A stretch of 53,674 nucleotides of DNA from Bacteroidota bacterium (GCA_947478005.1 CANJVG010000011.1:1-53674), one strand, 5' to 3'. Shown: positions 34,572 through 43,949, numbered from the stretch's first letter. Translations and numbers: made by a program. The notes: generated from the letters alone by a model not told the origin.

Positions 34572-37127
34572 ATGTTTAGAAAAATCATTTTCATTTTCAT
34601 TGCCCTTCTTTCATCTGCAATTGGTTTTGCACAGGGCTTGGGAACTATTAAGGGAATAGTTAAAGATTCTACCGGAAGAACATTAGATGCCATTACTGTC
34701 GTTGTCGAAGAAGAACAGAAGTTCAACACCTCCACCGATAAAGATGGAGCCTTCACGCTCAAGGTGCCCGCTGACAAGAAGATTACCCTCGTATTTTCTT
34801 CCCTCAATACCGTTCCTTACCGCGGTAGAATTACGGTCGCTCCCAAGGAAGTTATTTCCATTACACAGGTTCTTTCAATCAAGCAGAATATAAAACAGGA
34901 TGTGAACATTATTGGCGATCGAAAAGACAATACAGTCAGCCAGGTGGAAGTAAAGAACCAACAGTTCATTGCTTCGGTCAATGAAAGTTTTGAATCAAAT
35001 CTTCAGTTTCAGGGTTTAGGCGTTTCTAAGTCCAACGAACTTTCTTCGAGCTATTCCGTGCGGGGTGGAAACTTCGATGAGAACTTAGTTTACGTGAACG
35101 ATTTTGAAGTTTATCGTCCTTACCTTATTCGCAGTGGTCAACAGGAAGGATTAAGTTTCATTAACGGAAACATGGTGAGCAACGTAAAATTCTCCTCGGG
35201 TGGTTTTCAGGCGAGGTATGGCGACAAGATGAGCAGCGTGTTGGATGTAACCTATAAGCGTCCGCAAAGTTTTGGAGGTTCTTTCTATGCCAGTTTGTTA
35301 GGATTTGGTGGCCATCTCGAAGGTTGCGATAAAAAACAACGATTCACTTTTGTTGTGGGGGTTCGTCAGCGCTTAAGTCAATATGTTTTAAAAAGCCTCG
35401 ACACCAAGGGCGAATACTCTCCCAATTTTTTAGATGTACAGGGCTTCTTCACTTTCAAGGTACACAAGAAATTGAGTATTGAATACATTGCCAATTACTC
35501 ACGCAACCAATTCAACTTTAAACCCGTGGACCGTGAAACCAGTTTTGGTTTATTGACCGATGTAAAGAAACTCACAATCTACTTCGATGGCCAGGAAGCC
35601 GACCAATATCAAACGGCACTCAACGGTCTTTCATTTAATTATACTCCGAATGAAAACCTACTTATTAAGTTTCTCGGCTCCTATTATTTAAACCGTGAGA
35701 AAGAAGCCTACGACATTATGGGGGAGTATTACCTCAGTCAGGTGGAGAGTGATTTGGGTAAAGAAAACTTTGGAAAAGTATTGTATTCGCTTGGGGTAGG
35801 AGGCCTGCACGATTGGGCGCGCAACACCCTCAACAGCGATATTTACTTTGGCGGCACACGCGGTTCATGGTTCAAAAAGAATCACAACCTGCAATGGGGT
35901 TTAGATTATAAACGCGAAGCTATTCGTGATAAAATAAGCGAATGGAGTCGCCTCGACTCTGCTGGTCATTCGTTGCCCTATTCGTTCAATACCGATTTCA
36001 CCCATCCTTATGTGGTTGGCACAGATACTTATTACACTTCTACCAAGGACGGCATTGGTTTCGACAAAACTCTGCGCTCTTCTTTTAACCTAAACGCCAA
36101 TCGTGTTTCAGCCTTCATTCAGGATACCTGGAAGTTTGGCGACAGTTCAAAGTTTACGTTCAACTACGGTGTGCGCTTTCAATACTGCGATGTAAACAAA
36201 GAACCCATCATTACTCCGCGCATTCAGTTCAGCTACAAACCAAAGGGCAAAGCTGACCTGGTTTTTACTGCTTCTGCGGGAACCTATTATCAGCCGCCTT
36301 TCTACCGCGAAATGCGCGATTTAAACGGCAATGTAAATACCAATCTGCGTTCGCAAAAATCATTTCACGGGGTACTGGGTCTCAACTATGCCTTCAAAGC
36401 CTGGAAACGTAATTTCAGTTTCACCACCGAGGCCTACTATAAATATATGTGGGATTTGGTCCCTTATAAATACGACAACGTGCTCATTCGCTACTTCGGC
36501 ACCAATACCAGTAAAGGCTATGCAGCCGGAGTAGATTTGCGATTGAACGGTGAGTTGGTTGAAGGAGCAGAAAGCTGGATTAGCATGAGCCTGATGCACA
36601 CGGCCGAGGATATTGTTAATGATAAATACACCGCTTACTACGACTCTACCGGCAAACAACTTTCCTACAACACCAAGAATGCTTCAAAGATTATCGACAG
36701 TTCAACAGTTTACCCCGGCTATATCAATCGCCCCACCAATCAGACCGTGAGTTTTGCTATGTTCTTTCAGGATTATATCCCCAAGTTCAAATTCATTAAG
36801 ATTCACTTGAGTATGGTCTTTGCCACCGGTTTGCCTACCGGCCCACCGGGCAACGACCGCTACAAAGACAAATTCACCCTGCCGCCTTATCGCAGAGTAG
36901 ACATCGGCTTCAGCGGACAACTTTGGAACTCCATCTGGGCTAAGAACAAAAATGTATTCAACCAAGGGCTGAAAGGAGTTTGGATTTCCTGCGAAGTCTT
37001 CAACATTTTCGGCATCAGCAACACGGTTTCTTACCTTTGGGTACGCGACATCAACAACACCCAATACGCGGTGCCCAACTATCTATCCTCGCGCAGAATC
37101 AACGCGAAACTCATCGTCAATTTTTAA
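34572..37127 (+). CDS. TonB-dependent receptor with carboxypeptidase-regulatory-like domain
   Basis: An 851-residue outer-membrane receptor. It has a signal peptide (MFRKIIFIFIALLSSAIGFAQ), a regulatory-like domain at about residues 24-100 ('GTIKGIVKDSTGRTLDAITVVV'), and a plug ('SSSYSVRGGNFDENLVYVND', 'SSGGFQARYGDKMSSVLDVTY'). The barrel ends in 'RRINAKLIVNF'. It lacks the SusC-type 'NPLFVVDG' signature and has no SusD partner, so it belongs to the general TonB-receptor class of Bacteroidota. The ligand is unknown. The ATG at 34572 is preferred over the 34503 extension, which would overlap rpe and place 23 polar residues before the signal. Confidence 0.92.
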   Translation: MFRKIIFIFIALLSSAIGFAQGLGTIKGIVKDSTGRTLDAITVVVEEEQKFNTSTDKDGAFTLKVPADKKITLVFSSLNTVPYRGRITVAPKEVISITQVLSIKQNIKQDVNIIGDRKDNTVSQVEVKNQQFIASVNESFESNLQFQGLGVSKSNELSSSYSVRGGNFDENLVYVNDFEVYRPYLIRSGQQEGLSFINGNMVSNVKFSSGGFQARYGDKMSSVLDVTYKRPQSFGGSFYASLLGFGGHLEGCDKKQRFTFVVGVRQRLSQYVLKSLDTKGEYSPNFLDVQGFFTFKVHKKLSIEYIANYSRNQFNFKPVDRETSFGLLTDVKKLTIYFDGQEADQYQTALNGLSFNYTPNENLLIKFLGSYYLNREKEAYDIMGEYYLSQVESDLGKENFGKVLYSLGVGGLHDWARNTLNSDIYFGGTRGSWFKKNHNLQWGLDYKREAIRDKISEWSRLDSAGHSLPYSFNTDFTHPYVVGTDTYYTSTKDGIGFDKTLRSSFNLNANRVSAFIQDTWKFGDSSKFTFNYGVRFQYCDVNKEPIITPRIQFSYKPKGKADLVFTASAGTYYQPPFYREMRDLNGNVNTNLRSQKSFHGVLGLNYAFKAWKRNFSFTTEAYYKYMWDLVPYKYDNVLIRYFGTNTSKGYAAGVDLRLNGELVEGAESWISMSLMHTAEDIVNDKYTAYYDSTGKQLSYNTKNASKIIDSSTVYPGYINRPTNQTVSFAMFFQDYIPKFKFIKIHLSMVFATGLPTGPPGNDRYKDKFTLPPYRRVDIGFSGQLWNSIWAKNKNVFNQGLKGVWISCEVFNIFGISNTVSYLWVRDINNTQYAVPNYLSSRRINAKLIVNF

Positions 37128-37192
37128 GGAGGAAATCTGCATCCGATTTAAGATAACCGGGATTTGTACCTCCTTTAGCTCTTTCTTAGCTA

Positions 37193-37360
37193 AAACCCCT
37201 TCTTTTCGGTCATAATTTCCTTTCGCCTTGCCATAATTTCCTTCTGCCTTGTCATAATTTCCTTTGGTCTTGCCATAATTCCCTTCGGTCTGCCCATAAT
37301 CTTCTTCGGTCTCTGCATAAAATCTTTCGGTTTCAACAGAATCTTCTTTCGTTTCACCCT
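37193..37360. repeat. Tandem array of eight 21-bp units (array D)
   Basis: Eight consecutive units of exactly 21 bp start at 37193, 37214, 37235 and so on, between the TonB-receptor gene and the DUF2167 gene. The first full units read AATTTCCTT, then a variable centre, then TTGCCAT or TGTCAT. Later units decay (CTTCTTCGG, ATCTTTCGG). Strong purine/pyrimidine asymmetry is seen: the plus strand is pyrimidine-rich. No open frame of note runs through it and I see no strong inverted repeat. Confidence 0.9.
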
Positions 37361-37424
37361 TTTTTTACTTGGAAATTAAATACCAAATTCTATTTTTAAA
37401 AATCAATTCATCCAACCCGCTTTC

Positions 37425-38345
37425 ATGAAGAAAATTCTCGTCCTAAGTTCCTTACTTCTCACCATCATTCTGTTCAATCCCGCACTAATTTCTGCCAAAG
37501 AAAAAACAGAGCCATCCGATGTGACAACAAAGGACTCCCTTCAATTACAAACCCTTCACTACGACACTACCGGCAAGGTAAACATAGGTTTAGGCCTCGC
37601 CACTTTTCAAATAGCCAAAGGCTTCAAATACCTAAATGCCAAACAGAGCGAGTACGTTCTTCACGATTTGTGGGGCAACCCACCGGGTGAAACCCTCGGT
37701 ATGATTCTGCCCGAAGAAGCCAGTGATATTGTTCCTACAACTTGGGCTATCGAAATAAGTTACGATGAAGACGGCCACGTAAAAGACGATGATGCCAAGG
37801 ACATTAAATATGATGAACTGCTTACCGACATGCAGAAAAAAGTAGAAGAAGTAAACCCAGAGCGCAAGAAACAAGGCTACCCCACTTTTAAATTATTGGG
37901 ATGGGCATCACCTCCCTACTATGACGAAAAAGAAAATAAACTGCACTGGGCAAAACGTATTTTGTTCGAAGGTGATTCTATCGAAACCCTCAACTACAAC
38001 ATCCGCATCCTGGGTCGCAAAGGAGTACTGGTACTCAATGCTATTGGCACCATGGACCAGCTAAACGAAATCAAAAAACAGATTGAACCGGTGCTGGCAA
38101 ATGTCAACTTCAACGAAGGAAATAAATACGCCAACTTCGACTCTAATACAGATAAAGTAGCAGCCTACGGCATTGGCGGCTTAATAGCCGGTGGTGTTTT
38201 AATGAAGACAGGGTTGCTGGCTAAGATAGGCCTTGTGCTTCTAAAATTTGCCAAGGTAATTGTAATAGGTGCAGGAGCCGTTATAGCCGGTGTGGTCAAA
38301 TTTTTTAAAGGAAAAAAAGATGACGGCATCAATCCAAATGCATAA
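37425..38345 (+). CDS. DUF2167 family membrane protein
   Basis: A 306-residue protein with a signal peptide (MKKILVLSSLLLTIILFNPALISA). The hallmark DUF2167 core follows: 'ANxxxSEYVLHDLWGNPPGETLGMILP', 'WAIEISYDEDGHVKDDDA', 'LLGWASPPYYDEKENKLHWAKRI', and a glycine-rich hydrophobic C terminus (about residues 243-292) that probably inserts in the membrane. The family is widespread but its biochemical role is not established. The gene is followed 5 bp later by a DUF5522 gene, so the two are probably co-transcribed. Confidence 0.93.
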   Translation: MKKILVLSSLLLTIILFNPALISAKEKTEPSDVTTKDSLQLQTLHYDTTGKVNIGLGLATFQIAKGFKYLNAKQSEYVLHDLWGNPPGETLGMILPEEASDIVPTTWAIEISYDEDGHVKDDDAKDIKYDELLTDMQKKVEEVNPERKKQGYPTFKLLGWASPPYYDEKENKLHWAKRILFEGDSIETLNYNIRILGRKGVLVLNAIGTMDQLNEIKKQIEPVLANVNFNEGNKYANFDSNTDKVAAYGIGGLIAGGVLMKTGLLAKIGLVLLKFAKVIVIGAGAVIAGVVKFFKGKKDDGINPNA

Positions 38346-38350
38346 TCTAT

Positions 38351-38536
38351 ATGGCCTGTGCTCCTCCTAAAAACGACTTATTTTATTTCGATGCAAATGG
38401 CCTGATGGTATTTACTGAAAAGTATCATCTCCATCGTGGCTTCTGCTGCAAAAGCGGTTGCCGCCATTGTCCTTATGGGTTCAGACCCGATAAAGAGAAG
38501 GCAGAGAAAAAGGATATACCGGATAATGATTTGTGA
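38351..38536 (+). CDS. DUF5522 small cysteine-rich protein
   Basis: A 61-residue protein matching the DUF5522 pattern: 'YFDANGLMVFTEKYHLHRGFCC' followed by 'GCRHCPYGF'. Four cysteines (CC, C, C) plus a histidine could bind a metal ion or cluster, though this is inference. The start is the ATG 5 bp after the DUF2167 stop, implying coupled expression. No other function is known to me. Confidence 0.9.
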   Translation: MACAPPKNDLFYFDANGLMVFTEKYHLHRGFCCKSGCRHCPYGFRPDKEKAEKKDIPDNDL

Positions 38537-38563
38537 AGAACTTCCTTAGCTGACCATTGGAGT

Positions 38564-38914
38564 TTAATCGAGCGGCACTCTTTTCTGCCTGTTCTTGAAA
38601 TGAACAGCATAGTACACGCCTATTACAATAATCCCTGCCGTAAAAAATATCATCGCGTATTTGCGCAAGCTATCGTTGAAGAAGAACTCACCGGTCATCC
38701 AGGTGGCATTGGCACTAATCCACAGAACAACTGCAATGTTGTGAAACAGGTCAGCAATGTTTTTTCTCGACTTATAAGCAATATGAATAGCCACGAGTAT
38801 TGTGGGAATAACCATAATCATTCCAGCTGCACGAAAGGTCATTACCCAGCAGGTATCTTTTATAAGCCACAACACAATGTGCATGTTCTCATATTCACGG
38901 ATGTCTTTAAACAT
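38564..38914 (-). CDS. Small integral membrane protein of unknown function
   Basis: A 116-residue protein with three hydrophobic segments (roughly residues 27-46, 59-76 and 87-106) separated by short charged loops ('KSRKN', 'NDSLRK'), and a basic C terminus. The pattern is that of a real small membrane protein. The opposite-strand frame at 38600-38935 is histidine- and asparagine-rich without any domain. It is transcribed away from the UbiA-like gene that starts at 38961. No named family was recognised. Confidence 0.7.
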   Translation of the reverse strand: MFKDIREYENMHIVLWLIKDTCWVMTFRAAGMIMVIPTILVAIHIAYKSRKNIADLFHNIAVVLWISANATWMTGEFFFNDSLRKYAMIFFTAGIIVIGVYYAVHFKNRQKRVPLD

Positions 38915-38960
38915 GGAAAATTAATTTTGAGCTAAAATAGAATTATCGCGACTTGATTAT

Positions 38961-39830
38961 TTGTTCCCATTGAAAGCGCTCAAAAATTTATTGAATCTTC
39001 TGCTCTATTCCAATATCTTCATTGGTGCATGTGCCGTTGCCTTAACGTTCACCAATCAGATTACGGTAGAAGGGGAGATACATTTCAATAAGACTTATTG
39101 GTTCGTTTTCTTCTCCACCATGTTTACTTATTCTTTTTTGAAATTTCGAGGTTCATCAGCCACTGCCAGCGAAACATCCCACCGCACATGGGCACAGGAG
39201 AATCCGCAACTTTCTAAAAACATTCTGCTGATTACTTTAGTTGTTGCGGTGAGCTTCTTCTTCATGCTCGACAGGCAACAACAGATTATTGCAGGACTGC
39301 TTGCGTCCTTCACAGCTTTCTACGGGATGGTGGATATTCCTTTTCTAAAACCCGCGAAAAAGCTTCGCGACTTTGGCTTATTCAAAACGCTCTTTGTGGC
39401 CATCGTTTGGTCCGTGACAACCGTTGTTATTCCTCTTTCAGGAACCTTTGTCGAAAACGATATAATGGTTTTCCTTTTGCTGCGTAGGTTTCTTTTTCTT
39501 CTGGCACTTACAATAGCCTTCGAAATAAAGGATTTAAAAAGCGATGAAGAATATCAACTGCAAACTATCCCCATGCGTTTGGGTGTATCCAACACCAAAT
39601 TACTTGCACAAGGCATTTTATTTCTACTGATGCTGCTTAACCTGGTTCAGTATTTCTTCTTCACTATTCCTTTGTCAAACATGCTGGCGGTAAATCTATC
39701 GCTGCTGGTTTCTATTCTCTGCATTCAGCCCTTGCATGAAGATTCACCCGACTGGTGGTATTACTTTGTGTTAGACGGCATGATGATTCTGCAATTCTTA
39801 TTTGTTTACATGGTCACCAACCTGTTGTAA
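38961..39830 (+). CDS. UbiA-like integral membrane protein with only the second Asp motif
   Basis: A 289-residue protein with about eight membrane helices resembling the UbiA prenyltransferase superfamily. These enzymes transfer polyprenyl groups to aromatic or glycerol acceptors in the membrane. The second Asp-rich motif is present ('FEIKDLKSDEEYQLQTIPMRLG', about residues 187-208). The position of the first motif (NDxxDxxxD) reads 'FLKFRGSSATASETSHRTW' and lacks the aspartates. Catalysis is therefore uncertain. There is no ATG in the first part of the frame (in-frame stop at 38928). The start must be a TTG, at 38961 or 38970. It overlaps the next gene by one base, so the two are coupled. 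Confidence 0.8.
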   Translation: MFPLKALKNLLNLLLYSNIFIGACAVALTFTNQITVEGEIHFNKTYWFVFFSTMFTYSFLKFRGSSATASETSHRTWAQENPQLSKNILLITLVVAVSFFFMLDRQQQIIAGLLASFTAFYGMVDIPFLKPAKKLRDFGLFKTLFVAIVWSVTTVVIPLSGTFVENDIMVFLLLRRFLFLLALTIAFEIKDLKSDEEYQLQTIPMRLGVSNTKLLAQGILFLLMLLNLVQYFFFTIPLSNMLAVNLSLLVSILCIQPLHEDSPDWWYYFVLDGMMILQFLFVYMVTNLL

Positions 39831-40771
39831 TGAATAGGCAAATCAGGTTTGTGCTCATCAATGGTGTCGTGGTGATAGTTCTTCTATCAGCTATTGAAAT
39901 CATCAGCCGTGTTCTTCTTTATCAAATTTACAATCGCGATTTCGATTCTTCATTACTGGTTGATAGCAAGTATCTGAACTCTTCCGGTTTGAAAGAGAAC
40001 GCAGAAGGGCTCGTATGGGGAAAGATGTTTCATACCGATCCCAATGGTGGAAGAAAAAATAAAAGAACTTTTGATAAGAAGAAACTGAATTGGCTTTACA
40101 TAGGCGATTCAGTAACAGAAGGGGTAGGAGTGGAGGACACTTCAACATTTGCGAGTTTAACTGCCGATGAGTTTGAAGAATACAATATCTGCAATTACTC
40201 TTTAATCGGCTATTCTGCTTCTGATTATGTCAATGTGCTGAGTTCCAACCTTGAGCGCGATTCGACCGTTGATTTGGCAACGCTATTCTTTTGCCTGAAC
40301 GATGTTTATGGCAAATCAGGTCTGAAAGATTTACCGGTGATGGCAAAACAAAACTGGATAGGCCAAGTGAATGGAGTTCTGCAAAATCATTGCGCGGCTT
40401 ACAAATTGCTTAAACTCTTCTTCTACAAAAAATCAAACCGCTACTTCACGTATGATTTGCAGTTTTATAAAACGGAAGACAATCGTTTCCAACAGGCCAT
40501 GAGCGATTTACGATTCTGCGACTCCCTGTGCCAGACTAAAGACATTTACTTCAACGTGGTCATGTTACCATATCAATCGCAACTGCGCGATAAAAATTTT
40601 CTGCCTCAGCAGATGGTTCGTGAGTTCTGCGAAACCGATTTGATTGATTTCTCCGATGCTTCGGAATATCTTTTGCATCAACCGGATCCCTCTTCGCTCT
40701 ATCTCTTTGCCGATGAAATCCATTTTTCTGACAAAGGTCATAAGGCAATAGCCGATTTTTTGTCGCAATGA
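39830..40771 (+). CDS. SGNH/GDSL hydrolase-like membrane-anchored protein
   Basis: A 313-residue protein with one N-terminal membrane anchor (about residues 7-29). An SGNH-like hydrolase domain facing the periplasm follows. Block I is 'YIGDSVTEGVGV' (nucleophile Ser94). A 'CLNDVYG' segment could serve as the Asn-containing block, and the C-terminal 'DEIHFSDKGH' supplies Asp295 and His298. These features are typical of esterases or O-acetyltransferase-associated hydrolases acting on lipids or glycans. ATG 39830 shares its first base with the stop of the UbiA-like gene (TAATG), indicating translational coupling. The substrate is unknown. Confidence 0.85.
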   Translation: MNRQIRFVLINGVVVIVLLSAIEIISRVLLYQIYNRDFDSSLLVDSKYLNSSGLKENAEGLVWGKMFHTDPNGGRKNKRTFDKKKLNWLYIGDSVTEGVGVEDTSTFASLTADEFEEYNICNYSLIGYSASDYVNVLSSNLERDSTVDLATLFFCLNDVYGKSGLKDLPVMAKQNWIGQVNGVLQNHCAAYKLLKLFFYKKSNRYFTYDLQFYKTEDNRFQQAMSDLRFCDSLCQTKDIYFNVVMLPYQSQLRDKNFLPQQMVREFCETDLIDFSDASEYLLHQPDPSSLYLFADEIHFSDKGHKAIADFLSQ

Positions 40772-40786
40772 TTTCAACTGCACAAT

Positions 40787-40794
40787 TATATTTG
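40787..40794 (+). promoter_or_regulatory. Candidate bioB -7 promoter element
   Basis: TATATTTG matches the Bacteroidota -7 consensus TAnnTTTG exactly and lies 35 bases before the bioB start. A TTTTG run ends at 40762, a little farther upstream than the usual spacing of a -33 element. No BirA-like operator was recognised. Confidence 0.45.
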
Positions 40795-40829
40795 CCCTCA
40801 TCGATATTAAGCATACAGAATAAGCCATC

Positions 40830-41813
40830 ATGATAAAGAACAACTGGACTATTGAAGAAATTAAAGAGATATACTTTTCACCGGTATTGGAATTGATACT
40901 GAGAGGCGCGCAAGTGCACAAGCAATATCAGGCAACCGGAGAGGTGCAGGTGTGCACGCTGCTTTCTGTAAAGACCGGTGGATGTTCCGAAGATTGTTCA
41001 TACTGTCCGCAGGCTGCCCGCTACAACACTGGCGTGGAAGCTCATAAACTGATGACCTATGAAGAAGTCGTAAACAAAGCACTGGATGCAAAGAACGGAG
41101 GCTCTACCCGTTTTTGTATGGGCGCAGCATGGCGCAACGTGCGAGACAATACCGACTTCGACAACGTAATAGATATGGTCAAGGGAGTAAATGCACTTGG
41201 TTTAGAAGTATGTTGCACCTTGGGCATGTTGACTGAAGCGCAGGCTCAGCGATTGAAAGAAGCCGGCCTGTATGCCTACAATCATAATCTTGATACAAGC
41301 GATGAACACTATAGCGAGATTATTTCTACCCGCACCTACAAAGACCGTCTTGAAACATTGGACAATGTAGAGAAAGCAGGATTAAGCGTTTGCTGCGGAG
41401 GTATTATTGGCTTAGGCGAGACAGACGATGACCGTATTAAATTATTACACACGCTCGCTACCCGCGAACTACATCCTGAAAGCGTTCCGGTGAATGCTTT
41501 GGTGAGTGTGAAAGGAACTCCATTGGAAGGAAGGGATCGAGTGAATGTGTGGGAAATGGTCCGTATGATTGCCACCGCCCGTATCCTTATGCCAAAGGCC
41601 ATGGTGCGTTTAAGTGCCGGAAGAAATGAAATGAGTTTCGAACAACAGGCATTGTGCTTCCTTGCAGGTGCCAACTCTATATTCACCGGTGAGAAGCTAT
41701 TGACTACTCCTAATCCCGACTTCGATTCGGATAGAGAAATGTTTCAATTGCTTGGCCTAAAGCCACGCGAATCGTTTAAAGAAGAAAAGAAAAAAGATTT
41801 ACAGACTGCTTAA
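40830..41813 (+). CDS. bioB: Biotin synthase (radical SAM)
   Basis: This enzyme inserts sulfur into dethiobiotin in the last step of biotin synthesis. It has 327 residues, close to the family norm. The radical-SAM cluster ligands are Cys52, Cys56 and Cys59 (CSEDCSYC). The auxiliary [2Fe-2S] ligands are Cys96, Cys128 or 129, Cys188 or 189, and Arg260 in 'VRLSAGR', matching the well-studied enterobacterial enzyme. No other biotin gene is in the window. It converges with the small gene at 41818 with only 4 bp between stops. Confidence 0.98.
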   Translation: MIKNNWTIEEIKEIYFSPVLELILRGAQVHKQYQATGEVQVCTLLSVKTGGCSEDCSYCPQAARYNTGVEAHKLMTYEEVVNKALDAKNGGSTRFCMGAAWRNVRDNTDFDNVIDMVKGVNALGLEVCCTLGMLTEAQAQRLKEAGLYAYNHNLDTSDEHYSEIISTRTYKDRLETLDNVEKAGLSVCCGGIIGLGETDDDRIKLLHTLATRELHPESVPVNALVSVKGTPLEGRDRVNVWEMVRMIATARILMPKAMVRLSAGRNEMSFEQQALCFLAGANSIFTGEKLLTTPNPDFDSDREMFQLLGLKPRESFKEEKKKDLQTA

Positions 41814-41817
41814 GTTA

Positions 41818-42153
41818 TTAAAGCAACTTTGCAATAATATGCACAGCAGCTTTTTCAAATGGGCTGTGCTTGCCTGGGGTGTTCAATAGTGCTTCTAATT
41901 CTTTCTTTGCTTTGGCTTCTGCCTCCGGAGTAGTCAAATATTTTTTGCGACAGTGTTCAATCACCGCTATACCTTCCACATCATTTACACTGTCCACCTT
42001 GGCTTTTATCTTCGCTATATCCTGTATCTGTGTATGCTCTTGAATGAAAAGCAACTCTTCATTCGTTAGCGGCACATTCATTTCGGCTCCAAATACAAGC
42101 ACGAAGGCAAGAAATTCGTTGTAGCTCCAGTTTTGGTCGTCTAAGTGTTCCAT
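41818..42153 (-). CDS. Small conserved hypothetical protein downstream of ffh
   Basis: A 111-residue, mostly helical, acidic protein ('YNEFLAFVLVFGAEMNVPLTNEELLFIQEHT', later 'EAKAKKELEALLN') without signal peptide. I do not recognise a family. It starts 49 bp after the ffh stop on the same strand, so co-transcription with ffh is likely. Its N-terminal sequence could be a small helical bundle resembling TerB-like or EF-hand-like scaffolds, which is only a guess. Confidence 0.75.
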   Translation of the reverse strand: MEHLDDQNWSYNEFLAFVLVFGAEMNVPLTNEELLFIQEHTQIQDIAKIKAKVDSVNDVEGIAVIEHCRKKYLTTPEAEAKAKKELEALLNTPGKHSPFEKAAVHIIAKLL

Positions 42154-42202
42154 GTTATCGTTTGTGGTTTTATTTTGTCAACTGTCAACTGCCTGTTGCA
42201 AA

Positions 42203-43531
42203 TTATCTCCCTGGCATTCCTTTAATCATTCTTCCTGCGGTGCTCATCTTCTGCATGCTCTTCATCATCTGTTTCATTTGGTCAAACTGCTTCAGGAAAG
42301 CATTTACTTCTTGAATGGTGTTGCCGCTACCTTTCGAAATACGCAACTTTCTTTTGCCGTCAATCAAATCAGGATTCGCTCGCTCCTTCGGTGTCATTGA
42401 AAGTATAATGGCTTCTACCTTCTTGAACGAATCATCATTTATATCCACGTCCTTGATGGCCTTGCCCACACCGGGTATCATTCCCATCAGGTCCTTGATA
42501 TTTCCCATCTTCTTTATCTGCGCTAACTGCTGTAAGAAGTCATTGAAATCAAATTTATTCTTCCGAATCTTTGCTTCCAGTTCCTTTGCTTCCTTCTCGT
42601 TATACTGCTCCTGCGCTTTCTCTACAAACGACACAATATCACCCATGCCGAGAATCCTCGAAGCCATACGCTCAGGGAAAAACACATCGAGTGTATCTAC
42701 TTTTTCACCGGTAGAAACAAACTTAATAGGCTTGCCTACGGTATAAGATATGGTTAATGCGGCACCGCCTCGGGTATCGCCATCGAGCTTGGTCAAAACT
42801 ACTCCATCAAAATTCAAACGGTCGTTGAAAGCCTTCGCTGTGTTCACCGCATCCTGCCCCGTCATCGAATCCACGACAAATAAAATTTCATCAGGCTTGG
42901 TGCTGGCTTTAATGGCGGCAATCTCCTTCATCATCTCCTCATCCACCGCCAATCGTCCTGCTGTATCTATAATCACTAAATCAAGGCCCAAAGATTTAGC
43001 GTGAGCAATACCATTCAATGCTATCTGTACCGGATTCTTGTTTTCCTTCTCATGGTAAACCGGAATCTCAATCTTCTCCCCCAATACAATCAACTGGTCT
43101 ACCGCGGCAGGGCGATATACATCGGCTGCTACCATCAAAGGACGTTTATATTTCTTGGTCTTTAAGAAGTAAGCCAGCTTATGGGTAAACGTAGTTTTAC
43201 CGGAACCTTGCAAACCCGCGATGAGGATTACTGCAGGACTTCCCTTCAGGTTGAAGTCGGCTGCCTTGCCGCCCATTAACTGGGTCAACTCGTCATACAC
43301 TATCTTGGTCATCAACTGACCGGGTTGTACTGCTGTCAACACGTTTTGACCCAAGGCGCTCTCGCGTACCTTATCGGTAAACTCTTTGGCTATTTTATAA
43401 TTCACATCGGCCTCCACCAATGCCTTGCGTATTTCCTTAACACTCTCGGCAATATTCAGCTCAGTTATCTTGCTATGGCCTTTTAGCGTCTTAAACGCAC
43501 CTTCAATTTTCTCTGATAAATTTTCAAACAT
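42203..43531 (-). CDS. ffh: Signal recognition particle protein Ffh
   Basis: The 442-residue GTPase binds signal sequences and SRP RNA and targets proteins to the membrane. It has an N domain (about residues 1-90), then the G domain with 'GLQGSGKTT' (106-114), 'DTAGRL' (189-194) and 'TKLDGD' (247-252). A methionine-rich M domain follows (about 300-442, 'QFDQMKQMMKSMQKMS' and 'MIKGMPG' at the end). All GTPase motifs are intact. The SRP RNA gene was not found in the window. The small gene at 41818 follows. Confidence 0.98.
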   Translation of the reverse strand: MFENLSEKIEGAFKTLKGHSKITELNIAESVKEIRKALVEADVNYKIAKEFTDKVRESALGQNVLTAVQPGQLMTKIVYDELTQLMGGKAADFNLKGSPAVILIAGLQGSGKTTFTHKLAYFLKTKKYKRPLMVAADVYRPAAVDQLIVLGEKIEIPVYHEKENKNPVQIALNGIAHAKSLGLDLVIIDTAGRLAVDEEMMKEIAAIKASTKPDEILFVVDSMTGQDAVNTAKAFNDRLNFDGVVLTKLDGDTRGGAALTISYTVGKPIKFVSTGEKVDTLDVFFPERMASRILGMGDIVSFVEKAQEQYNEKEAKELEAKIRKNKFDFNDFLQQLAQIKKMGNIKDLMGMIPGVGKAIKDVDINDDSFKKVEAIILSMTPKERANPDLIDGKRKLRISKGSGNTIQEVNAFLKQFDQMKQMMKSMQKMSTAGRMIKGMPGR

Positions 43532-43949
43532 TTCTTATCGGTTTATAGCTCACAGCTTTTCGTTCGCTGCTCACCCATTTTTTTCGGACTGCAAATGTAA
43601 AAGAGATGAGGGAAGATAAAAGCCAAAGTTCTCAAAGTACCATCTATAGGCTGCAATTAATTGCCAGTAGGTAAACAAAACGCTATAGAGCCTGTTGAGG
43701 CTTACTTTTGGCCTAAGGAACTCCAGGTATTGAATTAGAACTATCCCTTTAGGATTCTGGATTTAACGCGGAAATCCTAGAGTAACAAGAATACGGGACA
43801 AAAGAGATTCTCAAAATTAACCCGAATGCAGTTTTAGTTGACCGCCTATTATTATAAACAAAAGGATAGATATCGTTAGTTCCATTCACCACCGGTGGCG
43901 CCAAGCTGAAAGGTCTTCTTCTATATTCACGCCAAAAATTGTATTGCGC
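43532..43949. other. Intergenic region between divergent ffh and TPR membrane gene, no gene seen
   Basis: About 420 bp with no credible coding frame, tRNA or 21-bp array. It contains a short inverted repeat near 43751-43782 (TAGGATT/AATCCTA) of unknown meaning. It must hold both divergent promoters, but I could not identify them. Confidence 0.5.

Noticed and set aside
38600-38935. Plus-strand frame of 111 codons
   Set aside because: It lies opposite a minus-strand frame with three clean membrane segments, which is the better candidate.
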